Both the position numbers and the translations under genes were made by a program. Shown one piece after another: positions 48,105 to 61,000 of a DNA stretch of 64,000 nucleotides. Location: contig OZ026517.1 in assembly GCA_964019695.1 (NCBI GenBank), positions 57,047,172-57,111,171 on the forward strand, written 5' to 3'. Every line of letters begins with the position of its first letter. Position 1 is the first letter of the stretch. The notes beneath the pieces were generated by a model that was not told where the DNA came from, made no database searches, and was given only the letters and a program-made list of their open reading frames with translations. This DNA comes from Loripinus fragilis. Taxonomy: Eukaryota > Mollusca > Bivalvia > Lucinida > Lucinidae.

Positions 48105-50547
48105 TGGGTTTGCTCCCCCCCCCCTAGGGAGTTTTGCAGACATATCCTATCTTGTAGAGAATTGAAAGCCAAGTCTTTTAAAAATGTTTGCACTCTGTGC
48201 ATTGGGGCGTTAGTCTGTAAAAGCCTGTAACATATGTTACTTATCAAATTAAGAAAAAGTAAATTGAAAGTTTGGGCTACATATGAAAGACATTAAAATA
48301 TCTATTTTTAAAAATCATTCATATAGTCTGCATACTGGATATCTTAACTACGTATGACAGCTATTTGAACAAAATTGCGGCTTCCTAAGGTGTCATATGC
48401 GTTACATAAATCAGATAACCCATTAAAATTTGCAAGTGTGGCTAACATCTTTTGCATTCACAATCTCTCTGTGTGTTTTGCAAAATGTTTTAACGATGTC
48501 TGACTAGCTTATGCAATTGGCTAACAGTAAAATTAAAGTTTGTTTCCCTAGCTTAAATAATTTTTTCTGGAATAACAACTTAACAACCCTACCCCTACCC
48601 AGTTTTAAGGTGAAATGTTTGGTATTAAAACTGAAGTAAAAATAGTTTAAAAAAAATTGCAGTTGATGAATGTTTCATTGTTTTGGATTTATTTGCTTAT
48701 ATGAAATGACTCATAAATCTGCAAGTTTGTTGCAATTTTTTTTTATATCAGAGGCTGTAACATATGTTACCTGATGTAATAAATAGGCAAGCTCATTGTC
48801 TTTACGTAAGATACGCCTAAAATGTTTTAATCTCCTTGAGGGAATTTTGCAGACATATTCCTTCTTATAGTACAATTCAAGCTGCATTGAATAAGGGATG
48901 TTCGCACTCTCTATGTTGGGACGTTAGTCTGAAACAGCAAGTTACATGCGTTACTAAATCAAATAAAGGAAATGTAGTTTGAAAGTTTGAGCTAAAATTG
49001 TGAAAAAATCGCAGCTGTTGGATATATTACATTGTTTAGGGATTTAAAGCTGGCTTATATGATAAAGACTTATAGATCTTCTAGTTGTCGCCAAGTTTTA
49101 AAGATCAGAGAGCGTTACATATGTTAGCGTGATAAGTAAAATCATCAAACAGTATTTTGACATCAAGCTGATTAAGGGCCTACTCCATTCTAATCCCCTT
49201 GGAATTGTGCAGACATATTACATCTTATGTAACCATTCAAGGTGCATTTAATAAGAAATGTTTGCACTCTGTAAGTCGGGGCGTTAGAATAAGAAATTTG
49301 AATGTTTGAGCTACAGAAAGAAGACATTAAAATTCTCTAATAAATTGACATTCTTATAGTCTGCATACTGGATGTCTTTACTACATATGGAAGCTGTTTA
49401 ACATTAATACGGCTAACTGTGGTGTTACGTGCGTTACATGAACTAATTATAATTTAAAAGCTTTAATTGTGGCTATCGTCATTTAATTAAACAACTACTA
49501 AGACTTGGTTTCAAACTGTTTTATTAGATTTTACAAACATATACCCAATTGATGTATAGGGAAAAAAAACAAGTTTGCTTTTCTATCTTAAATATATTGT
49601 CTAATAGGAGCTAATTCAGAGCCCTACTCCCAGTTCTACAGAGAAGCCAATTTTGATATTACCGTTTAAGTAAAACACATGAAAGCGATTGCAGCGTGTG
49701 GATACTTTACATTTTCTTAGTCTGCTTTGCTGATATATCTGCAAGATGTCATTAAGTTTAAGATCAGGACACATAATGTGTACTTATAAGTCTTTGGTGC
49801 CAAAACACTAGAAATTATATTCATTTCTGATTAAAAAGCCCTTGGACTGTTGTTACAGATGTTATCAAGGACCTTTTCGGACACATTTCCTAATACTGTG
49901 CATATAATGCTAAATATAGAGCCACAAATAGAAAAAAAAGTTTTACATTTCTACAAGACAATACAATAAATGAAATGGTCCAAACTAATTCTCATCGATT
50001 TAACACTCATGTTAAACGTTTGTCGTTGTCTGCTTCTGTGGTAATCATTATTATCATACGCCTCCTTGCAACTAGTAGAATCATCACACACTATTTCAAT
50101 CATTTACTGTAAAACAATTTTACCACCAGTCCACTTAAAATTGATGAGCCATTATCAACTTTCCAATTTTGCCATTCATGGCTTGGAACATTCGGAAACT
50201 GATATGAATTCCTAATAGTTGGCTCTTTGAGTATGTGTTTCAAGTGATACTCTGTAAGTAGGAGAAATACTAAAGCCTTACAATGAGGAAAACTGTGCCA
50301 TTAAAAGCAATGAGTACCTGGACTGATGTACCTTGATATTTATGTGATAAAGAATCATATCTTAGCTGATTAACTTCTATAAATGTAGCCTTTCTAAACA
50401 TACTGCAACAAACTATATTTTCATCTAATAATGTCTCTGCACTTATTATCTTTCCCTAAGCATTCAAAAACTTATTTGAAGTCTTAGTACTTCTGAAGTG
50501 CTGAAACCGAGGTAACTCTTTCCCTTCAGATAAACGAACTAGATGTA

Positions 50548-51119
50548 CAGGGATACAGACTAACTTTTTTAGCACCAGGAGCAAGCTGGGCCCCTAAAAC
50601 AAAATTATTCGGGCCCAGCCCAAAACTAAGGGGCCCAGGATTCGGCGGAAAATTAAACTCATTTCAACACTATTGCCAAGCATTGGTTTTTACTCATACC
50701 TGAAAGCAGAGACCCTCAAAATCTGTATTCCTCTAATTATTTACCAAATTAGCAGTATTTGGAATCTGATTTGAATAAAGATTTGTAAACTTCTTTCTTT
50801 CTAAGAGTCCCAGGATTTGACTGAAAATTAAACTCATTTCAACACTATTGCCAAGCATTGGTTTTACTCATAGTTGAAGTCAAAGACCCCCAAAATCTGT
50901 TTTCCTCTATTTATTTACCAAATTATCAGTATTCGGAATCCGATTTGAATGAAGATTTGTACAGTTCTACTAGCAAGTGTCAGATTTGACAAGCCTTCAT
51001 ACCTTTACATACTACCCTTTTTTCAGGGCAAACTGGGCCCCTTAGCATTTTGTTTTACGGGGCTCAGCTTAAAATTTAGGGGCACTGGGCTACTGGGCCC
51101 CTGTTAGTCTTTTTCCCTG
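50548..51119. mobile_element. 572-bp MITE-like element, CAGGG ends, 5-bp duplication
   Basis: The ends CAGGGATACAGACTAAC and (reverse-complemented) CAGGGAAAAAGACTAAC are followed by inverted GGGCCCAG-rich blocks. ATGTA flanks both sides (50543-50547, 51120-51124). Inside, a ~170-bp segment is tandemly duplicated (50640-50790 and 50812-50960). No ORF. Confidence 0.65.
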
Positions 51120-51464
51120 ATGTATCACAGCAGGTAAAGCAATGTAATGTAGGATGAACAGAGCGCAAATTAGACCCTTTCAATTTTAATGATTCACTAA
51201 GTTTCTAAGATAAAAGCGCTTATAAAAGGATGTAACATATATTACTCGTCATAATAAATGAGCAAGAGCATTGTCGCTACATCCTTTTTGATTACACAGG
51301 CAGAGGCAAGTGTTTTCAATTTCAGTGTTTTCAATGGATCATGAAATGAGGCACCTTATCAACTTGTTTACTCTGTGTAAATCTTCCATAGAGCATAATA
51401 TAGAACTACTGGTTATCCTATTCTACCCATAGGCCACTTTCCTTTTTTTGAATACAACAGCTAA

Positions 51465-52300
51465 TGATATGGCTGCAAAAACTGAGAAATCATAGGTTTT
51501 ACATTATTTAAAGGCTTGCTTCAATGTACTGACATCAAAAACAACCAGCTGCAAACATAATTGATGGCAATGTCCAACTTCATATTCTTTCTCTTATACC
51601 AGATAACTTTCAAGGTGTAACAGAAATTGTTTCAGACGGTCTGCCAAAACCATCAAGAGTCAACATTGTAACTAAAGAAAACTTTAAAGTTCTTTGGGCG
51701 CAGCAAAATACAATTGATATAAGACCTGAGGACTTTAGCACCAAAGAATGCAACAGCTATTGATATGGCTGCAAAAACTGAGAACTCAAAGGTTTTAAAT
51801 TATTTAAAGGCTTGCTTCAATGTACTGACATCAATAAACAACCAGCTGCAAACATAATTGATGGCAATGTCCAACTTCATATTCTTTCTCTTATACCAGA
51901 TAACTTTCAAGGTGTAACAGAAATTTTTTCAGACGGTCTGCCAAAACCATCAAGAGTCAACATTGTAACTAAAGAAAACTTATAAAGTTCTTCGTGCACA
52001 GCAAAATACTATTGATATAAGACCTGAGGACTTTAGCACCAAATAACTGGATAGGTTCCATGGCAAATGATGCAAAAACCAGCCTATCAAATTTCTGTTT
52101 GACCCATGTCAGAAATCTTAAAGTATTCTTAGAGGTACACGGTAGAGACATAGCTTTTGCAACATCAGAGCAAAGTTATCATTTGACTAGCACGGATGCA
52201 GAGGCAGCTGCAGTAAGATTGCTCTTGCCACTTCACAGGAAGAGACATATACCAGAGACATACTCTATTGTATGCATGTATGTGAAATTTTAATCAGGTG
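51465..52300 (+). pseudogene. Degenerate coding fragment with tandemly duplicated ~290-bp segment
   Basis: Two near-identical copies (51465-51756 and 51757-52045) encode IDGNVQLHILSLIPDNFQGV, then TEIVSDGLPKPSRVNIVTKE, with stops and small indels. The sequence goes on in another frame as MANDAKTSLSNFCLTHVRNL and GRDIAFATSEQSYHLTSTDA (52060-52293). Weaker traces continue: a DPMTLT segment near 52310 and LLCHDSTGCDEMGDYFA at 52830-52890. The order DGN-x-LxH, then a FxT-like segment, then xTGCD resembles a widespread invertebrate family of uncharacterised, often transposon-linked proteins (from memory). No intact frame, so a pseudogene. Confidence 0.45.
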
Positions 52301-53908
52301 TTTGATCCCATGACACTGACATGCTGTTTCTGCTTTTGAAGAATGCTAAGGATTAAAGTTATAGCTGAGTCAATTTGCTTGACGCTGGCACTGGCCACAC
52401 ATACAAAGAAAATTATGTATTTTGATGGCAAAAGAGGAGGATCACACGAAATGCCTATAAGTGATGTTTGTCACAATTACCAATTTTAAAAAGTAATCTT
52501 AATTAATGTAACACATATAACACCATAGGAAGCTGTATATTTGTTAAAAAACACTTTCTTATGTATCAAAGGTAGTCAGCATGCAAACTACATGAATAAT
52601 TCAAATAAATAGTTAGTTTTATGTCTTTTTTCTGTTTCTCAGACTTTCAATTCATTTATTCTTAAATTGTTATGGTAACATATGTATCATACCATTACAG
52701 GCTAACCCCCCAGTTAATAGAGTGCAAACATCTCTTGTTTGATGCAGCTTGACTTGTTCTTTAAGGTAGGATATATATGTTTGCACAATTCCCAAAGGGG
52801 TGGAGAGGAACAGGATTGTACTCAGTTTGCAGTCCTATTACTATGCCATGATTCTACTGGTTGTGATGAAATGGGTGATTATTTTGCTATAGAAGCAGAC
52901 ACAATGATAGACATTGTGAGGGTGACTTGAGTAAAGATTGTTCTTGAATAAGTATATTTAATAGGAATATTTATTAAGTTGTGTCATTTAAATGAGAACT
53001 ATTATTTTCTGTCTATATGTCTATATATTTTAATATTATAGGCATTAGTAAACATGTGATAAAAAAGATTATATATAACATCTGTAACAATTCCATGGGC
53101 TTGTTATCAGCAATGACTGTAATTACTAAGACTAAGGCACCAGAGGCTAGAGATTAATTGGAAAACATGTGAAAAATAGTATTTTTTTTCTAAAATATCA
53201 TCTCTCACTTCCAAGACAATTTCCTTGCTTATTCATTATGTCATGTAACATACGTGACATACTTAAATAAGTGCTCTGATCCTGATGTCAAACTTGCAAA
53301 TGTATGATTTTTTATTAGCAAGACAGTGCCAAAAATGTAAGATATCCACTAGCGTCAAATATTTTCATATATTTTTCTTCAATAATAGATACCAAAATTG
53401 GATACTTAAAATTGGGGGTAAGGTTGTTTAATAGATCATATAAAACAATGTATTTGAGATAGAAAAGCAAACTTTGTTTTTCTAATAGTCGAATGAATAT
53501 TTTAGTAAACTAAGATTAAAAACACTAGTAAAAATGCACAAATCGTCTTTGAAATTAAATGATGCTAGTCACGATTTCAACTTTCAAAGGGAAATTTAAT
53601 CTATGCAACGCATATAACACCATTAAAGGCTGTAATTTTGATTAAAATACTGCTTTTATGTCGCTTAGACATCCAGCTTGCACACTACATAAGAAATTTG
53701 AATAATTAGATGGTTTAATGTCTTCTTTCTGTAGCTCAAACTTTCATTTTGATTTTTTCCTTAGTTTGTTACAGTAAAATATGTAACAGGCTGTCAGAGA
53801 CTAACGCCCCGGAGCACAGAGTGCAAACATCTTTTAAAAGATGCGGCTTGAAATTTTCTTTAAGATAGGATACGTCTGCAAAATTCCCTAGGGGGGAGAG
53901 CAGGACCT

Positions 53909-55772
53909 TTTTAGCTCGAAGTTTATTATGTTTGAAAAAAAAACCTATTCGCTACACTGTGAGAAGTCATTTATCTACATGATGATCCAAATTGTATAAT
54001 GCAAGATTTTTTATTAATTGATTTACAAACCCTCCTACTGTAATTTTCTGGAAAGTAGAAAAAATAAGTGTCTGTTTTATTCACCGACTCTAAGCATTAT
54101 TAGTTTCGTTGAAAAAAAAAATATTCTAGAGGGTCTGTCTGTGTATTTTTTGAGAGTGACACTGTGATTGTCCTATCCAGATTTTTTAGAAAATTATGAT
54201 ATATTTAAAACAGACTGTTGGTTAGTTTACTGATTTTACTGTTTGTTAGGGAGATATTAAAAAATAAAATAAAATGAAAAAAGAGATCTGAAAATGACCA
54301 GTTTTTCAGAGCTTTTTTTTAGTCCCGCTGACCCTAAATCTGAAAAAAATCCCGTAAAGCAACTAATAAAGACATTCTGGCCTAATTACAAGTCTGTGAA
54401 AGTAAAACCTACCTGCATAGCGATTGGTTTCCAACAATAACCATGCAAATATCTCACGTGGTCAGGAAGCTTGTCGAAGGGAAAGTCTACCACTTTGCAG
54501 CTACATAAACTCTCTATCTAAAATAGATGGAACATAGCAAAGACGATTGCACTTATCGCTCATGCATATAACCAGTTCTCACAAGAGCAGCTATATAAAG
54601 TGCTTGGTTAACTTAGCAAACTGTGTGTTCCCGACAAAAGTTTTAAAGCAAAAATTGACCCAGCACAAATAACAAAAAGGATCCACAAAAAAGAGCTACC
54701 TTGGAATGGTCAGTAAGTAAATTAATGGAGAGCTAAACCATGTCTAAATCAAAACCAACTTCAACCTTATTTCTGGTGTGGATCAATAAGCATAGATGTT
54801 GGTGCGCATGAAAGTTCCTTAATCGATGTATCTACTCCTAAAGTACATATAACTTGTGATATAATAAAGGAGATAAAACAAAGATAAGTACTCAATAGTA
54901 CATTCAACTGAATACCAGAGCAAAATAGATCCAAAAGTTAAACCCCGTTGGCCCCAACCACAGACACAACCTCAGGCCCCAACCCTCTCTTCTATAGATA
55001 TATCTTTAAGTCGGAACCGTCACAGAGTATGAGGTCCGGCCCGCCGGCCTGCATTTAAAGAGGAAAGCAAAGTTGCCAGCTGTGATTATGTTGAGCACCA
55101 CGCATGCAATCTGTTGCAATTATCATATTGATGTTCTAACCAATCTTTTTATAATGAGGTATTATTTCAATAAACTGCGCCTAAAAATCAGTATTTCCGA
55201 CAGTTTTCTTAAATTAATACACTAAGTATCCGTAAAACTCTGGTTTTGAAAGTCCAATGTGCAGGAGAGATTTAAGTCAGACATGGAATTCAAGAGGTAT
55301 CAAATTATAGTATCAGCAATAGAATTTAGAAGAAAAATTATGAAGTTTATGTCGTGTTTAAACAATTTCAGATTTAACAGTTTCTTTCCAGTATTAAGGT
55401 CTTCAAAATTAGTAAATGAATATGATCAGAAAATACCACAATCACAAACTGCAGACAACTCCATGGAACCGCGAGAAAGAGCCGCTCAACTACACAAGAC
55501 ACCAGAAGGACAAATTAAAGACATATAAATTTTAGCAATAATACTGGTACCACTCATTAGTACAAGAAATGTTCAGCTCGCATGGGGCCATATTTCAATA
55601 TGGCTAAATGCTCTAGCAAATCCCATAAGTTTAGAAATATTAAACGCCATAGGATGTAGATTGAAAAACATCGCCATCTAAATGTGGAAAATCGTCAATT
55701 TCTGTCAGCTTATTTTAGAAATAGATAAAATGAATAAAAACAGTGGTGAGCAAGAAAAAGAATCCATTATAC
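53909..55772. other. AT-rich non-coding segment
   Basis: No supported gene. 55259-55528 is open and includes the QKIPQSQTADNSM segment shared with 47570-47620, but it lacks other recognisable features. The remainder shows nothing. Confidence 0.4.
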
Positions 55773-55886
55773 GTGGGAGGAAGGATCGAAAAATCGGTCC
55801 CTTTGGGTTTTTTTATCATCACTCGGCTAGCCTCGTGATGCCAAACAGCGATCCTAAGGACGGATTTTTCTATCCTACCCTCCCAC
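55773..55886. mobile_element. Foldback MITE, family F, second copy
   Basis: The arms GTGGGAGGAAGGATCGAAAA and TTTTTCTATCCTACCCTCCC (followed by AC) are inverted. The centre CACTCGGCTAGCCTCGTGAT resembles the copy at 3098-3209. Confidence 0.65.
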
Positions 55887-55971
55887 TCATTATAGATTTT
55901 TTTATTCTTTCTTAGGAAGACAATTTTGATAGAAACATGTTTAACTTATTGAAAATGAGCATACATAGATG

Positions 55972-56358
55972 ATCTAACATTTTATTGATTTTATTAAACG
56001 GGTTGGGGAAAAGAGATGAAATGCGATGCTTGCCGAGCATTTTCTCTTTTTTCCGCAATGAGTTTTGTTTGTTTGTTTGTTTGATTTGATTCTTTATGTC
56101 CCATCAACAATCTTTCAGTTATCCGCAATGAGTTAATAAATTCAATAATACAAGAGCGCGAATGTTAGATTTTATTTATCATATGACATTAAGATTACTT
56201 TGAAATCTCATTTCTGACGTAAAACGTTATAATTTTGTCATTATGTGTGCAAAGTTGTTATGGGCGTCATAACGTTTCCTGAAAATCTGTAAACCACTTG
56301 TGGTTTATCGATTTTATTGCATGGCGTTATTTGACTCCCAGACGCGACGTCATATGAT
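55972..56358 (-). repeat. Repeat family R1, copy 3 (inverted), with SINE insert
   Basis: The reverse complement matches 35966-36290 throughout. It is split by a 57-bp SINE-B fragment at 56065-56121. Confidence 0.75.
56065..56121 (-). mobile_element. 57-bp SINE-B 3' end with perfect 13-bp duplication
   Basis: Only the tail (CAAA)n and the last ~30 bp (GATTGTTGATGGGACATAAA) are present. TCCGCAATGAGTT is duplicated at 56052-56064 and 56122-56134, so this is a true, severely 5'-truncated retroposition event and not a deletion remnant. Confidence 0.9.
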
Positions 56359-56421
56359 AAACAGAAAAAAGCAAAGGTTCTTCGGTGGCAATTGTTTTTT
56401 TACTCTCAAATTTATTCAACC

Positions 56422-57489
56422 TGTAACACAGTCGAGCGGTCTATTAAAAATACAATGGACAAATACATAGGTTGCCTTATATATAGCAACTATAAATAAT
56501 TTTCCTTGGGCTGCTTTGCCAAATGATTAGAAATAAATGTAACCAATATGATTTCAATAGTAAAATAGTTATAAACGATGATTTTAAATGATTTACAATG
56601 ATTGTTCAAGTCACATTAAGGGGTACAAAGTCAATACAACCTATGCAAATTTACTACAAGGCCACTCCAGAACCAACCAACTGTTCTGGCTCAACAAAAG
56701 GTTCGTTAGCGCAATGCTAGACAAACCCTATTTGCTCTTAGTGCAATACTAATAAGCAAATATTTATACCTCAATTACTTCTCTGCTCTTCAACTTCTAC
56801 CGATTGACGACTTCGACCAACTACGTCAACCAACTACAAAGACAACACCAATGAGAAGCCAGGTTAACCCTTAGTGCAATACTGAAAGGCTATCTGCTTC
56901 ACAGTCAACGATCTGTGTTCGGTCATGAACAGCGAGCTAATGACACTAGTCTGATGGTTACATCTCTTTATAAACCCTTGGCACATCTCAAATTTCACCT
57001 AAAAAGGGGTGTCATGCTAGACATGTATTAAATCCCTTTCCCAAATTATTGATAATTATCATCAAATTAACGCCTCTTGATTAAATAGTAAAGTTACAAT
57101 GTAAATAGAACTTCTACCTAACAAATTTGGATTATTCCAATATTATAAAAACTATAAATTCAAAGCTATCTCCCTTCAACTAATAATGGTTAAGTCGGCG
57201 CGCGTACTTATTTGAAAAAGCTGGTACTTTCAAGGGTAAAAGCCAGTACCGCCAGTACTTCAGGTACGAACATTGTGGGGCCGAATATCAATGATTTCTG
57301 CAAGTAAACAATCAAATTTCAGCCGAAATACTTGCCAGAAAGTGCTAATTTAGACAGTTCTCTTTAAGATATAATTCAGACATATAAACTAAACCAGCAA
57401 ACGCATTCTGGAGTGAAAACTTTAGCCAACGGTAAACAAGTATGGCTTTTCCAAAAAGTTATCTCTAAGCATTTTCTCACTTCATCACA
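56422..57489 (-). repeat. Gypsy 3' LTR (~1068 bp)
   Basis: On the plus strand it begins TGTAACACAGTCGAGCGGTC and ends CATCACA, giving TGT...ACA ends. The start is fixed by the identical copy at 63522. The inner end is inferred from the adjoining purine tract. Two mismatches with the other LTR over the 479 comparable bases. Confidence 0.85.
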
Positions 57490-57504
57490 TTACCCACGCC
57501 TCCG
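57490..57504 (-). promoter_or_regulatory. Candidate polypurine tract
   Basis: The minus strand reads CGGAGGCGTGGGTAA directly before the LTR start TGTGATG. This is the expected site of plus-strand priming. The boundary is inferred. Confidence 0.55.
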
Positions 57505-58069
57505 ATTAAAATCGTCCTCGATTAAAAAAATGAAAATAAATAAAACTATTTACAGGATGAACAATTAATCTCTATTATTCATCAACAATCAATATATATA
57601 TAACTATTTTATATTTTTTTTTTGTAAGGCTATCTTTGCCATAGTTTTCCTCACATTAATATCCCTGATACGTCCATAGAAGTCTCTTTTTCATGGTATC
57701 AGATATGTTCATTATTATCTTATCCATCGTCTCATCTGGTTTCCATTTAGTTACAAACACCCTTCCACTTCATGTTGGCTTACAAAATATCAATACCTCA
57801 TATACCTTCTGAATCGCTCCATTATCTTCTTCCTGTATGACCTTAAAGTTCATGTCTAGACTATCCTTTAAAATACAACTTCCCTCTTGATCAAACTTTC
57901 CACTATACTTCATATTACTGACTGTCTAACTGTGACCTCTTCAACATCATTTTTCCTTTCACTAGTTGACTCTTCTATAATATCATCTTAACTAACACTG
58001 TCTGTCTTCACCATTATTATAACTATATCTGACTGCTTCTTCTTGTTAATTTCACATAAAATTCAACAA
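57505..58069. other. Gypsy 3' internal non-coding segment
   Basis: About 565 bp between the gag-pol stop and the polypurine tract. No frame over 60 codons, so no env gene is present. Confidence 0.7.
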
Positions 58070-61000
58070 TTACAGAACGTAATCTGTGAATCTCTGTGGA
58101 GGCTGTTTCTGGCGCTTTCCTCTGCCCAGTTCTTCAGTTGCTTCCACATATTCTTCAGCATCATAGTAAACTTCTTCAATTTCATCAACAATCTCTTGAT
58201 CTATGTTGCTTGATTTATCTGTTTCTTGTGTTCCAACCTTTTCGCTATTGTTTTCCTGAAACGAATCACCTCTTTTGTATTTGCGTTTCATCCTATCAAC
58301 ATGTACCACTTTCTGAAATCCTGTTGCCTTATTCCTAACCTTATATGTCAAATCTGAATACTTCTCTAACACAACATATGGTCCATGCCAATAAAATGTG
58401 AACTTAGGTGATCTCCCAACATGTTTTCTTAGAAAGAACACATAAACTTCGTCTCCTTTTTCAAATTTCTCCCAAAACAGTTTATTGTCATGATATCTTT
58501 TCTGGCGTCTCATTTCTGTTTGAATGTGTTCTCTTGCTATTTCATGGGCCTGCTCCATTCGGATTTGTAAATTTGCAGCAAAATCAGATTGAAACTCCTT
58601 AATATTATTAAGGTTAGCAAACTGTATATCTAATGGGACTGACACTTCCCTACCTAACATAATCATATTTGGAGTATATCCAGTTGTCTCATTCACTGAC
58701 GATCGGTAAGCCATAAGCACATATGGTAACCTTTCATCCCAATCAGAATGTTCATTGTTCACAAATGCACGTAATAATCCTTCCAATGTTCTGTTGAACC
58801 TCTCAACCATTCCATCACTTTGAGGATGATATGGAGTAGTTCTTGTTTTCTTGATATCTAAAAGAAAACACATCTCCTGATATAATTGACTTTCAAACTG
58901 TCTGCCTTGGTCAGAATGAATATAGCTGGGAACTCCAAATCTACTAACTACCTCATTTACTAAACATTTAGCTACTGTTTCTGCTTTTTGGTTTGGTATT
59001 GGAAACGCTTCTACCCACTTTGTAAAATAATCACTGATAACTAATATATAACGATTTCCTTTGTCAGTTTCTGGAAGTGGTCCAAGAATATCTGTAGCTA
59101 TCCTCTCCATAGGATAACCTGATCCTGTCAAAGTCATAGGAGATCTTTTTGTACGAGGTGGTCCTTTTCCTCTGGAACATACATCACAACTACGTACATA
59201 TTGCTCAACATATGTGTACAATCCAGCCCAATAGTACTTCTGCCTAACTTTTTCCAGAGTTTTTCTCATTCCAAAGTGACCTCCAATAATTGAATCATGG
59301 CAATGTTGTAGCACTGTTTCTCTTAGATCTTTTGGAATAATGATTTGGTATTTTTCTGGTTTCTTTCCCTCATACCAAATCCTACATAAAAGGTCATTGT
59401 GAATACACAATCTCTGAAATTGTGACCAATACGATTTGACACGGTTGCTCATTCCACTTACTGTTATCCATTTTGGTCTTTCTTCTTTTTCAACCCAACT
59501 TCGAACTAATTTGATTTCATAATCGCTTAACTGAGCTTCTTTCAAAGAAGGAATTTCCTCTGATACTTCATTGGTTTTGGCAGATACAGCTTTTACTGAC
59601 TGCTTTGGTTTCTCTTTTCTTATAGGTATTCTACTTAATGCATCAGCATTTGTATGCCTCTTTCCTGGACGATGTTGTATTTCAAATTTGAAGGAAGCCA
59701 ATGTCTCTATCCATCTTGCAGTTTGACCTTCTGGATCTTTTGTCTTCATCAGTGATTTAAGTGCACTATGGTCTGTTCTTACTAAGAATTTTCTCCCTAA
59801 AAGATAATGCCTAAATCTTTTCATAAAGTAAACCACTGACAACATTTCTCTTCTTGTAACACTGTATCGTCTTTCAGTTTTGCTGAGCGTACGACTCCCA
59901 AAACAAACCACTCTTTCTTTACCATCTATTTTCTGAGAGAGCACAGCTCCAATGCTGTTGCCAGATACGTCCGTATCAAGAATAAAGTCTTTGGTGAAGT
60001 CAGGATATGCAAGAATCGGTGCCTCAGTCAAGTATTTCTTAAGTTTCTCAAAGGCAACTTGGCATTCTTCTGTCCAAACAAATGGTCGCCCATTTTCTGT
60101 AAGTGTATGCATAGGCTTTGCAATTTCAGCATATCCTTTGATAAATCTTCTGTAGTATCCACATAAACCAAGAAAACTTCTAACCTCTGTCTGGTCAATA
60201 GGAACTGGCCAATCTTGCACGGCTTTGATTTTCTCAGGTTCAGTTGCAACTCCATCATCAGAAATTATGTGACCAAGGAAAGAAACAGATTTAGAAAATA
60301 GTTCACATTTCTTAGGTTTTAATTTGAGACCAGCAGTCCGTAACCTGTCTAAAACTTTTTCTAAATTTTCTACAGCTTCATCAAAACTCTTTCCAAACGT
60401 TATAATATCATCTAAGTATATCAGACAAATGTCCCATTGTAACCCTGCCAAAACAACCTCCATTAATCGCTCAAATGTTGCTGGCGCATTGCATAATCCA
60501 AATGGTAAAACTCGAAACTGAAAAAGCCCTTTTCTTGTAATAAAAGCTGTTTTTGGTTTGTCTTCATTCTCTACCCCAACTTGCCAATATCCTGAGTATA
60601 AATCCAGGGTTGAAAACCATTTAGCGCCACTTAAACTATCAAGAGTTTCACTGATTTTAGGCAATGGATATGCATCTTTTACAGTAACATCATTTAATGC
60701 CCTGTAGTCCACACAAAATCTGAAAGATCCATCTTTCTTCTTCACAAGAACAACACCAGCTGCCCATGGGCTGTTTGATTCTTCAATAACGCCTCTTTTT
60801 AACATATCATCAACTTGTTTGTCAGCTTCTTCTGCCATGTGATGTGGCAATCGTCTTATTCTTTGTTTGATAGGGTTTGCACCTTCTGTGTGTATCTGAT
60901 GCTTGACTATTTCTGTAAATCCCATATCTTCATCATTTAAAGCAAACACATCTTGGTAATTCAGCAATGTTTCTTTAAGCTTGCATTTTTGTTCGTTATC

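Larger units (their letters stand above)
48105..53908. repeat. 5.8-kb large inverted-repeat structure (second foldback)
   Basis: The left part (48105 to about 49880) and right part (about 52480-53908) are diverged inverted repeats sharing a centre near 51005. Examples: CCCCCCCTAGGGA at 48115 against its complement at 53890; TTTGCACTCTGTxxxTxGGGGCGTTAG at 48190 and 49260 against complements at 52720 and 53810. Subunits recur within each arm (spacing 719 and 361 bp left, ~1090 bp right). The palindrome GTAACATATGTTAC and variants recur at 48228, 48759, 48942, 49112, 49425, 51234, 52675 and 53243. Confidence 0.7.

Noticed and set aside
57505..58069. env-like gene of the gypsy element
   Set aside because: No frame of useful length exists between the gag-pol stop and the 3' LTR, so it is treated as an LTR retrotransposon, not a retrovirus-like element.
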